The notes below the pieces were generated by a model. The model searched no databases and had not been told where the DNA came from. It saw nothing but the letters and a program-made list of their open reading frames with translations. From Bicyclus anynana (Eukaryota; Arthropoda; Insecta; Lepidoptera; Nymphalidae), in contig NC_069093.1 in assembly GCF_947172395.1 (NCBI RefSeq), positions 4,809,561 to 4,873,560 of the forward strand: a stretch of 64,000 nucleotides of DNA. Reading direction: 5' to 3'. The position numbers and the translations under genes were made by a program. Of the stretch, positions 22,901 to 31,868 are shown piece by piece. Position 1 is the stretch's first letter, and each line of letters opens with the position of its first letter.

Positions 22901-25900
22901 GTAAGTTTGTAAGTTTGTCACATTTTTTAAATGGGGTAATCTTCGGAACTACTGGTCCGATTTTAAAAATTCTTTCACCAGTAGAATGCTACATTATTGG
23001 GGAGTGCTATAGGCTATATTTTATATTGGTATCATATATATTAGCCGAGTTATCACAGTTTTTGTCATACAGGTCGGACTGAAAATCCTCTTAAACAGAC
23101 TTATTCGCATGCGCTGCCTTAACTATTGTGTAAAATTGAAATTAATGTATGGAGACTTTATGTATCTTTAAAAGTTCTACAAAAAAGTCCGCGACACCGT
23201 ATATCTATCTTCTATATATTTTCAGATATAGTACCTTTTGTGTTTTAAAAATTATTAATTTTATATACTTAGGTTTACGTCATTATTTATACAACTAAAC
23301 TTTAATCCTTATTAAAATAAATTATTTAATATTTACAAGGATATTATGGAGATAAGATTTTCCCTTTACAGTATGTTAATTACTTAAATAGTTTCGGAGA
23401 TAATACAAAATTTCTAAAAGACGCAGAAATTCCGCTATATGACGCCCCGCGCTTTCATTTACGTAGTTCCCGTTCCCGTGTGAATATGGGGATCAAACAA
23501 AGCCTATGACACTCGCAAATAACATAGCTTTCTATTGGTAAAACAATTTTCCAAATCGGTCCAGTAGATCCAGAGATTACCTCCTACAACCACACGAACT
23601 TTACCTATATTATTAGCATAGAAGTCTCTATTTCTCTTGGTCATACCACCACTCTCGAAGGACTGGACCGATTTTGCTAAGGGTAGGAGTAAGATAGAGA
23701 AGTTACAGGGTAGGGTATTGTACGGGTAGGGAAGCGTAGGGGTAGTGTAGGGGTAGGGTAGGTTTAGGGTAGGGTAGGGGTAGAGGTAGGGTAGTGGTAG
23801 GGTAGAGGTACGGGTAGGATAGGGAAGTGGTAGGGTAGGGGTAGGATAGGCGTGAGATAGGGGTACGGGTGGGATAGGGGTAAGAAATGGATAGGGTACG
23901 GGAAGGGTAGGGGTAGGAGGGGGGTAGGGGTAGGGTAGGGTAGGGTAGGGGTAGGGTAGATGTAGGGGTTGGGTAGGGAAGCGTAGGGGTAGTGTAGGGG
24001 TAGGGTAGGTTTAGGGTAGGGTAGGGGTAGAGGTAGGGTAGTGGTAGGGTAGAGGTACGGGTAGGATAGGGAAGTGGTAGGGTAGGGGTAGGATAGGCGT
24101 GAGATAGGGGTACGGGTGGGATAGGGGTAAGAAATGGATAGGGTACGGGAAGGGTAGGGGTAGGAGGGGGGTAGGGGTAGGGTAGGGTAGGGTAGGGGTA
24201 GGGTAGATGTAGGGGTTGGGTAGGGTAGGGTTGGGGTAGTGGTAGGGTTGGGTAGGGGTAGGGTAGGGTAGGGGTAGTAGTAAAGTTGACATCGAAATAT
24301 ACGCGGACGAAGTCGCGGGCGTCCGCTAGTAGTTAATAAAGAAATATGGGAAATAGCTTATGTTTAAAGTAAAAATTAACGGATTGACACTCCTAAAAAA
24401 TATTACATAAAATATCTCGTTAGTAGGTTAAATTGCTGGATCTACAGAAATCTTCATAATAACTGTCCAATAATCATTTTACAGTAATATCGCCGTAAAA
24501 ATGGAATAACTTCTCCCGTTTTCCCAACATTTCCATTTACTGCTGTGCTTCTATTGATCGTAGGGTGATGAAGATGATGACTATAACATGCCCAGGAGTA
24601 TGAAGTATAATTATACCAAGTTTCGTTAAACTCCGTCGAGTAGTCTTTATTTCTTTAACGAACATACAGACAGAGAAAAACTTTACTGATTGCATTTTTG
24701 GCATCAGTATCGATCACTAATCACCCCCTGATAGTTATTTTGAAAATATATTTCATATACAGAATTGACCTCTCTACAGATTTAATTATAAGTATGGATT
24801 AATACCTTGTTCGTATTAAGGTCACAAATCGTGACAAGATTCGTTTCAATTCATTCAGTAGTCTAGTAAACCGATTTTGAAAATTCTTTATCCCCTAGAA
24901 AGGCACGTTATTTGCGAGTGTCATAGGCTTTATTTTATCCTCGTATTTCCACGGGAACGGGAACTACGCGGTTGAAACCAGTGGACATCGGCTAGTACAT
25001 TAAATAGATATTTGTATGTAGTATATAAATGTATATGATGGAATCAGATATATCCCTGACACAATGAGGAAAAAAATCCGTTGCAATAAATTTTTAAACC
25101 GAGGTTTTACTCGTATCTTTACAAAGTAAATATTACAATCTGATTATTCTAATGAATTATCTGGAGATGGGATATCAAAATCTTATTTTGTATACCGAGT
25201 GAGAGGTAGATATATTACTGTCAATAAGGATATTAGCATAGTAACTACTTAATTGTTTGGTATATCCAGAGATGTGACTTATCTTAGACTAGCTAACGCC
25301 GCGCGGTATCACCCGCGTGGTTCCCGTTCCGGTAGAAGTACGGGGATATTATATAGCCTATAGATTTCTTCGATAAATGGGCTCTCTAACACTGAAAGAA
25401 TTTTTCGGCCAATCGGAAAATCGGGCCAGTAGTTCCTGAGATTAGTGTGTTCAATCAAACAAACAAACAAACTCTTCAGCTTTATAATATTATTATAGAA
25501 GTATAAATAAAAGTATTTGAAATAGAGATACAAGATACAAAATACGTATTTACATTTTGTATTTAAAATACTATTTTATTTATTTTGTATCTTATATTTA
25601 GATACATTTTCCTGGTATCTTAGTTTTGAAGATACTTTGTTCCCCAAGATACTTTTTCTAAAATAAACTTCGCAGTTTTACTTTCCAAACGCAACTGGAT
25701 ATCTTATACATAATAGTATAGTTTTACTTCCTGTGCGAAGGTGGAAGCTGATCCAACGGCCTCCAAGTAGGTATCTTTATCATTAAGGAACTCATCAATG
25801 GTGTAGTAAGTAACATCGACTAAGTAGATTTGGCATAACGTCAGGTAATATTATTAATAGTAAATTAAAGCTAAGATTGAGGAGAACAGTTTCAAAAATC

Positions 25901-27163
25901 AAATGATAAAAACGTACCGCACCTAAGAACCCCGGCACGGCAGCACTGTAGATGGTAAGTCGTCGCCCAGCGCGCTCGCTCAGCACCTTGCCCAGGTAGC
26001 AGCCCGGCAACGCACCCAACGGTAACAGTGATACCACCCAAGAACTCTGCGCCTGGTTCATACATTCCAAATGACCATAGAATAAAAATAAATAAATATT
26101 ATCACTTAACAAATGAACTAACTAATAAATAAATTAATTAAACAAACCTACTGTAGAAGAAAATCATTCTATCCAATATCTAAGGTCCCGACTGTTTCCT
26201 AATTGCTTTCTACACTTCTGAATTGAGCTTGTTTTTTTCTTTTCATTTTTTTTATACTTTATGCAGTCGGGATTTTTTATTTGTTTAATTAATTTATTTA
26301 TTTCACACTTTTTAGTTACGATAGATGGTTAATTTCGGATTTATTTATTACGTTTATTACAAAGTACGATAATTTATACGTCCACCCGAGGTCAATCAAA
26401 TATTCAAAAAATTCTACGGAACGCTCAGTGGGCGAATCCGACTCGCACTTAGCTGATTTTTATAATCAATATATTTAATTCAGTCTATTTTATAATTTCA
26501 CTTCACAAACCTGCTCGCACATAGTATAGTCATCCGCCTCGCGTATTTTGTATAGACAACTAATAAATAACGTTTTTCTAATTGTAGTTTTTTTTAAACA
26601 TGACCATGATATACTATAAAATTTTGCACCTCGAGTCTATAGCATCTCACAGTCGTCTTGTTATTTTTTTTTAGTTTCACCTATCTAAGAACACTTGGGT
26701 TATTGAGACAAATCTAACAATATCCTAATTACGTAAATCCGTTCAGTGGTTTGAAAGATATGAGGTAATAAAGAATATTACATACATACATACATACATA
26801 CATACAAGATACGCGAGAAAAACATAACCCTTCTTGCAGTCGGGTAATAAAAATGGTTATGTGGTTAGTTTATTTACGTCGTAGAAGTGCAAGAAGATTA
26901 CTAGCACCCAGGACCTCCGTCTTGTAAATCCACCGCACATACCACTGCGCCACGGAGGTGGTCAAAGAAGGTATGTCTTACTTAATTGCCTTTTAATTAC
27001 CACTTACATCGCTTATCGTTATTCCTGCTTCACCGTTCTTGAATTTTGGAATAGCCGGCGAAGGCCATGTCACCACTGCACCGGTAAACGTATATGCGAA
27101 GGAAACTGCCAAAGAAAATAAAAACAATATACGAATATATATTTCGAATATTTTTTGAACCAT
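17872..27163 (-). CDS. Facilitated trehalose transporter Tret1-like, right tandem copy
   Basis: Sugar-porter MFS protein, expected at the plasma membrane with 12 helices and facilitated sugar uptake or release. Seven exons: 27163-27008, 26052-25918, 22732-22649, 20923-20645, 20452-20332, 20122-19991, 18419-17872. Together they give 484 residues with no stop, the usual family length. The start ATG opens helix 1 (RILFLFSLAVSFAYTFTG). Family marks are ERAGRR after helix 2, LTEIADKEIRG after helix 4, WVPESPYYHL after helix 6, FGRRVLM after helix 8 and PETKGKSLEE after helix 12. The family QQxSG box in helix 7 is changed to QYMTGSLAIQ, so substrate choice may differ from true Tret1. The exon 2 donor is taken as GTACGT (not the GTGCGG five bases earlier) because only this keeps phase. 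Introns are full of Helitrons and SINEs. The substrate is inferred, not shown. Confidence 0.85.
18478..18705 (+). mobile_element. Short non-autonomous Helitron
   Basis: Starts TCACACTAATATTATAAAGG. Ends with the family hairpin GCGGACGAAGTCGCGGGCGT and CCACTAG (one arm base changed), then T. It lies in the last intron of the right transporter. Confidence 0.75.
18985..19237. mobile_element. Foldback element with AACCGA arms
   Basis: Left arm AAAAATTGAACCGACTTCAA faces TTTAAAATCGGTTCAATTTT on the right, and ATCACAAAAT faces ATTTTGTGAT just inside. About 250 bp, no coding. Further AATCGGTT words at 19350 suggest a second, decayed copy. Confidence 0.6.
19626..19971 (+). mobile_element. LINE 3' untranslated fragment with (TTA)n tail
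   Basis: A stretch holding CGGTATCCAACCAACGG and CGCACACCAGGAAGCCACAC ends CTAAATAAAGAATTT and then a pure (TTA)n run (19940-19970). The layout fits a 5'-truncated non-LTR element with a simple-repeat tail. No reverse transcriptase code is left. It sits 20 bp from exon 6 of the right transporter. Confidence 0.5.
20948..21260 (+). repeat. AT-rich repeat, family K
   Basis: Repeats the words seen at 2826-3600 (TAGTTGACACTTTTTTTT, CTACTAGATTGAAA, TTTTTGACAATACGAGCC, TTTCAACTGTTTCATGACG). Its position matches that of the left transporter only loosely, so it is probably an independent insertion. Confidence 0.5.
21754..22562 (-). mobile_element. Non-autonomous Helitron with C-rich/G-rich array, reverse
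   Basis: Reading the minus strand it starts TCTATACTAATAATATAAAG at 22562 and ends CGCGGGCATCCGCTAG at 21754. The array next to the 3' hairpin (about 21800-21935) reads CCCTACC on the plus strand. A second short start-like word (TAATATTAGTATAG, 22586-22599) follows. Confidence 0.8.
22870..24329 (+). mobile_element. Non-autonomous Helitron with long G-rich array
   Basis: Starts TCTATACTAATATTATAAAG and ends with the hairpin and CTAG, flanked by A and T. The array from about 23680 to 24280 is made of GGGTAGG-type units. A 247-bp block is repeated nearly perfectly within it (GAAGCGTAGGGG at 23731 and at 23978). It lies in the intron between exons 2 and 3 of the right transporter. Confidence 0.85.
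24495..24798 (-). mobile_element. Helitron fragment, 3'-truncated
   Basis: Reverse of the 8076-8450 subfamily: CACTAATCACCCCCTGATAG and the start TCCATACTTATAATTAAATC at 24798. The 3' hairpin is missing. Confidence 0.6.
24799..24995 (+). mobile_element. Decayed Helitron remnant
   Basis: Holds the family words AAACCGATTTTGAAAATTCT and GGGAACGGGAACTACGCGG, and ends GTGGACATCGGCTAG before T. The start is lost. Confidence 0.5.
25289..25499 (-). mobile_element. Short non-autonomous Helitron, reverse
   Basis: On the minus strand it starts TCTATAATAATATTATAAAG and ends CCGCGCGGCGTTAGCTAG. It is the same short subfamily as 7667-7862. Confidence 0.65.
26100..26890. other. Intron 1 of right transporter, mostly unassigned
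   Basis: AT-rich intron sequence with a (CATA)n microsatellite at about 26784-26812. Around 26360-26460 and 26690-26860 it has decayed repeat-like text (CGGAACGCTCAGTGGGCGAA, AATCCGTTCAGTGGTTTGAA). No gene. Confidence 0.4.
26895..26967 (-). mobile_element. SINE family B head fragment
   Basis: Only the tRNA-like head is left: CACCCAGGACCTCCGTCTTG and CCACTGCGCCACGGAGG match the head of the copy at 42289. Confidence 0.6.
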
Positions 27164-27966
27164 TTTATATTTTACCGCAAAAAGTTACCGCAAAAACCAG
27201 CTAAATATTGCACTTTCCTATTAGTTGTCATATTCACTATATTTCTTCAGAATCTATTTTCGACGCCACACTTATTTTATTTAAATGCTGCTTGCACTTT
27301 TCTTCAATACAAATAAAAACACAACACTTCAAAGACGTTAAAGCTATGTACAGCACGTTAATAAAGTGAATTATATGACCGTGAATGTTAAGTATTTTAT
27401 TAATCGCTAATTCTTTGGCCGCACACATTGTGATAACGCGAATATTTGGGTTATTATCACGATGTGTGCGCGAATATTAATTCGTTCGCTTTTGGCGAGG
27501 AAACCTCAGACCAATTTACTTTTAAAGGACATGCCTCGCATATATGATCATGATCAAACAACCATACAAACTGCATCTATAGATTCGATACACGTGTGTA
27601 TTACGATTTAAAATTTATAGTTGTGTGTAGTTTTAAGGACACAGACGGAGGCCTAGGCCATCACCTAACGCCCTCTAGTACCTTAACGTGCTGAGCACTT
27701 TTAAAATGGAATATATATGATACATACAAACAGCACTTCAAGTTACCACAGCTATCTCTGTAACTAACTAACTAATTCCTTTGTAGTTTGTCTATTTTCC
27801 AAAGTAAATTTCAAAAATTTGTCTGGAAACAACTAGGTCTCGCAGGAAGTAAATTTTTGGAACTGTGATAGTTTTACTTTGGGAATATAGATGCAAGTTA
27901 TGTAACACCTACTGTAATTAAACGGATAAAATGAACTTTATAGATGTAAAGGTTAACAAAACAAAA
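27164..27966. other. 5' flank of right transporter, no gene seen
   Basis: About 70 bases next to the ATG are shared with the left copy. At 27430-27470 an imperfect inverted repeat pairs TGTGATAACGCGAATATT with AATATTCGCGCACACATC-type sequence. I see no other signal. Confidence 0.4.
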
Positions 27967-28151
27967 AAATTTTTTTGATGGTATGTGATGATGCAGTATA
28001 AGATGGAAGCGGTCTAACTTGTTAGGAGGAGGATGAAAATCCACACCCCTTTCGGTTTCTACACGGCATCGTACCGGAACACTAAATCGCTTGGCGGTAC
28101 GTCTTTGCCGGTAGGGTGGTAACTAGCCACGGCCGAAACCTCCCACCAGCC
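27967..28151 (-). mobile_element. SINE family B, head missing
   Basis: Reverse copy with GATGATGCAGTATAAGATGG, then CTACACGGCATCGTACCGG, then AACTAGCCACGGCCGAA; it stops at CCCACCAGCC, before the tRNA-like head. Confidence 0.7.
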
Positions 28152-28576
28152 AAAAAAACTGAAAACTGAAACCGAAAAAAAATAACTGAAAACAACTTTA
28201 AAAAAAGTTTAATTCGAAAACAAAATAGTGGCGCTCGGGGCCCCTGAGAACGCACCCCTTGGACTATAGGTAAAAACGCCTCTGGACCAGTACATAATAT
28301 TATATTGTTGTTGAATATTTTCGATGTGTGATCAGTTTACCTCGTCCCCCTCAAAATACGAAATTTTGTTGCTGCTGTTCTTGAAAAGTCCAATAGAAGG
28401 TAATTGGTCTGAGGAAGAAACAGGCACCCATTCCGTTCCGCCATCACGAATATTGTCGCCTATATTATCGCAACCTGTGTGGCTATCGCATGAGATATCA
28501 AAGATAGTATATAAATATAGATAGTAATCCAAATGATATCGGACAGGTATTAAGTATCAATCATTAACAACCTACA

Positions 28577-28675
28577 TCTCGAGTCTCCTCTCAGAATGAA
28601 AGGGGTTAGGCCTTAATCCACCACGCTGGCCCAATGCGCATTGGCAGACTTCACACACGTAGAGAATTAAGAATA
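28577..28675 (-). mobile_element. SINE family A fragment
   Basis: Reverse copy of the 3' third (TCTCGAGTCTCCTCTCAGAA to AGAGAATTAAGAATAT). It ends abruptly at a sequence starting TGTGGGAAATAG. Confidence 0.7.
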
Positions 28676-29030
28676 TATTGTGGGAAATAGTAATCTGAGA
28701 CGGATATGACGTCGCTCGATCTTGTGTTGGCTCGTGCTTACGCTAGGTGGCGCGACTTGTTTCCGTGATCAGTAGGGATTATTAAGTGGGAGCCGTCGGG
28801 CGGGAGCGGCTTGAGATATAAGCCCTCGCCGTACGGTCGTCTTCATTGGTCTCGTGGCCTACACAACTGTGCCGTGGATTACACAACTTTTGTTGTGTAA
28901 TCCTTCATGGGTTATTTGGTATAGGCGGAGATAATGGCTTGAACAGTGAGAGTTGGCTAGTTGGGTAGTTGGAAAAGATCCCTTAAGCCCCTGGGACTGC
29001 TCAAGGTATTATCTGCCACTTATTAATTAA
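28676..29030 (+). other. GC-richer unassigned stretch, LTR-like look
   Basis: From TGTGGGAAATAGTAATC this block is richer in GC than its surroundings. It has GAGATATAAGCCCTCGCCG (TATA-like with a downstream CGTACGGTCG) and a short hairpin GATTACACAAC/GTTGTGTAATC at about 28882-28904. A solo LTR or a fragment of one is possible, but I cannot find the paired end or a target duplication. Confidence 0.25.
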
Positions 29031-29039
29031 GTTGTTAAG

Positions 29040-29384
29040 TTTTTGTCAGTCTGTCCGTGTTTCTTTGTTATTCGGGCATCACTCTGAAACTACTGAATGA
29101 ATTAAAATGAAACTTGGCACGGTTTAAGATCATAATACGGAGAAGGTTATAGGATACTTTTTATTGCAAAAATAAAATAAAAAGGGGTGAAATAGGAGTT
29201 GAAAGTTTGTATGGAAAGTCCTTCATTTTTAGAGTTACAGTTTTAAAAATTTGTTCATAAATCTTTAAAAAAAATACGAAATATAATGGGATTCAAAAAT
29301 TTATAAAATTCAAACTCTAAAGTGGTGAAATAGGGCTTGAAAGTTTACTATTTCCACGCAGACGAAGTCGTGGGCGTCTTCTAG
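29040..29384 (+). mobile_element. Decayed Helitron
   Basis: The 3' end CACGCAGACGAAGTCGTGGG then CTTCTAG keeps the family hairpin with changes. Inside, GAAACTTGGCACGG and similar words match the 8076-8450 subfamily. The start is not clear. Confidence 0.55.
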
Positions 29385-29417
29385 TTTAATATAATTATGT
29401 AGGTATTCGATATACCT

Positions 29418-29549
29418 TTTTTTATTCTTTACAAGTTAGCCCTTGACTACAATCTCACTTGGTAAGTAATGATGCCGTCTAAGATGGAAGCGGGCTAACT
29501 TGTTAGGAGGATGAAAATCCACACACCTTTCGGTTTCTACACGACATCG
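29418..29549 (-). mobile_element. SINE family B, 3' half
   Basis: Reverse fragment with TTTACAAGTTAGCCCTTGAC and CTAAGATGGAAGCGGGCTAA, ending at CTACACGACATCGTA. Confidence 0.7.
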
Positions 29550-29997
29550 TAGGACTATATTTTATGTGTTATGACATCAAGTAAGCCCGTAATCACTAAA
29601 CCCTATTATAATATAAACCCTAGAATATCGATCTTAATATTCCTATCGTATTCACAACGACTGTTATGTGTCAAATTCAACGTTAGGACTGACAGAAGTA
29701 AAAAAATTGGTACATGCCTCAGTTGACGTTTATTCCTTTTAGCGACACCAAGTAACATTGTGACGTCACGTTTATCAATTGATAAATTTTTCACGTTTGG
29801 AAAATTTTATTATAAATTTATTAATTTAAATTATTTTTTAATTAAATTTTCTATGACATTCCCAACTGTCATTAATTAATTATTATTAATCAATATAATA
29901 AATATAATATGAAATATTATTTCACATCCTCATTCCATGTATTATACGAATTTAATCATAGATTTAAGAGTCGGAATTGAATACTGTTTATATTAAA

Positions 29998-31267
29998 TCT
30001 ATACTAATATTATAAAGAGGTAAAGTTTGTAAGTTTGTAAGTTTGTCACATTTTTTAAATGGGGTAATCTTCGGAACTACTGGTCCGATTTTAAAAATTC
30101 TTTCACTAGAAGAATGCTACATTATCGGGGAGTGCTATAGGCTATATTTTATATTGGTATCATATATATTAGCCGAGTTATCACAGTTTTTGTCATACAG
30201 GTCGGACTAAAAACCTTTTAAACAGACTTATTCGCATGCGCTGTCTTAACCATTGTGTAAAATTGAAATTAATGTATGGAGACTTTATGTATCTTTAAAA
30301 GTTCTACAAAAAAGTCCGCGACGCCATATATCTATCTTCTATATATTAGCAGATATAGTACCTTTTGTGTTTTGAAAATTATTAATTTTATATACTTAGG
30401 TTTACGTCATTATTTATACAACTAAACTTTAATCCTTATTAAAATAAATTATTTAATAATCACAAGGATATTATGGAGATAAGATTTGCCCTTTACAGTA
30501 TGTTAATTACTTAAATAGTTTCAGAGATAATACAAAATTTCTAAAAGACGCAGAAATTCCGCTATATGACGCCCGGCGCTTTCATTTCCGTAGTTCCCGT
30601 TCCCGTGTGAATATGGGGATCAAACATAGCCTATGACACTCGCAAATAAAGTAGCTTTCTATTTGTAAAACAATTTTCCAAATCGGTCCAGTAGATCCAG
30701 AGATTACCTCCTACAACCACACGAACTTTACCTCTTTATATTATTAGCATAGAAGTCTCTATTTCTCTTGGTCATACCACCACTCTCGAAGGACTGGACC
30801 GATTTTGCTAAGGGTAGGAGTAACATAGAGAAGTTACAGGGTAGGGTAGGGTACGGGTAGGGAAGCGTAAGGGTAGTGTAGGGGTAGGGTAGGTTTAGGG
30901 CCGGGTTTAGGGTAGTGGTAGGGTAGAGGTAGAGGTAGGGTAGTGGTAGGGTAGAGGTACGGGTAGGATAGGGAAGTGGTAGGGTAGGGGTAGGATAGGC
31001 GTGAGATAGGGGTACGGGTGGGATAGTGGTAGGAAAGGGATAGGGTACGGGGAGGGTAGGGGTAGGATGGGGGTAGGGGTAGGATGGGGGTAGGGGTAGG
31101 ATGGGGGTAGGGTGTAGGTAAGGTATGGGTAGGGTAGGGGTAGGGTGGGGGTAGGGCTAGGTTTGAGGTAGGGTAGGGGTAGGGTGGGGGTAGGGGTAGG
31201 GTAGGGTAGGGGTAGTAGTAAAGTTGACATCGAAATTTACGCGGACGAAGTCGCGGGCGTCCGCTAG
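29998..31267 (+). mobile_element. Non-autonomous Helitron with G-rich array
   Basis: Starts TCTATACTAATATTATAAAG and ends with hairpin arms GCGGACG/CGTCCGC and CTAG. It is highly similar to 22870-24329 across the first 800 bp. The array (about 30835-31215) has units such as GGGTAGGGGTAGGATGGG. Confidence 0.85.
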
Positions 31268-31760
31268 TTAGATATAAGTCCCTATCTATTACCCTATTAA
31301 GATTTGTATTCTTTTCTAAACTTCATTTTAAACAAAAAATACTGCTTATTAATAAAATTACTGTTGATAATATGAATATTATAAAATAGTTATTTCAAAG
31401 GCTTTTAATAAAAAATAGTTCAATATTTTTTTATAATTTTAATTTATTTTTATTAGTAGCAATTTTAAATTAACAGACTTAAAATAAACAGAGAAAACTG
31501 TTATTTACTGGCAACCACGAAAACCGCTTTCTCATTTACATTTATGTATGTTCTATAGTATGCATTATACGGTCGACAAATATTGAAACAATATGATTAA
31601 GCCCTGGATTAAGTAATGAACCGCCCCCCCCCCCCCCTAGATTTTCAATCAAAATTCAAAATTGATTGCCGCCATTACGTTGGTTAATCTTACCGCCTAC
31701 CATTGAATTCGCGTACCACACTTTGAGAAACCCTGAATTAGGGTAATCAACTTTTAGACT
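31268..31760. other. Gap between Helitron and zinc-finger gene, no gene seen
   Basis: AT-rich, with a run of about 15 C at 31622-31637 that may be uncertain in the assembly. It may hold the 3' UTR of the zinc-finger gene to its right. Confidence 0.4.
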
Positions 31761-31761
31761 T

Positions 31762-31823
31762 AAGATTATTGGTGCCTGATCAACATGACCACACGGTCAT
31801 GTTGATCAGGCACCAATAATCTT
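31762..31823 (-). promoter_or_regulatory. Perfect 29-bp hairpin just after zinc-finger gene stop codon
   Basis: Arms 31762-31790 and 31795-31823 are exact reverse complements (ATTATTGGTGCCTGATCAAC within the left arm) around a 4-base loop. It starts 45 bases past the stop codon of the minus-strand gene, so it should be in that gene's 3' UTR. The paralogue at 43.2-44.4 kb has no such hairpin in the same place. Function is unknown: a mobile insertion, an RNA-processing site or a small-RNA precursor are all possible. Confidence 0.6.
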
Positions 31824-31868
31824 GTCATGAACTTCCACCACCTGACGATCAGAGGGCGACACCAGGCT

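Noticed and set aside
24011..24292. Proline-rich open frame (PLPYPTPT repeats), also at 30907-31230 minus
   Set aside because: It is the reverse reading of the G-rich Helitron arrays. The repeat has no stop in that frame, which is not evidence of coding.
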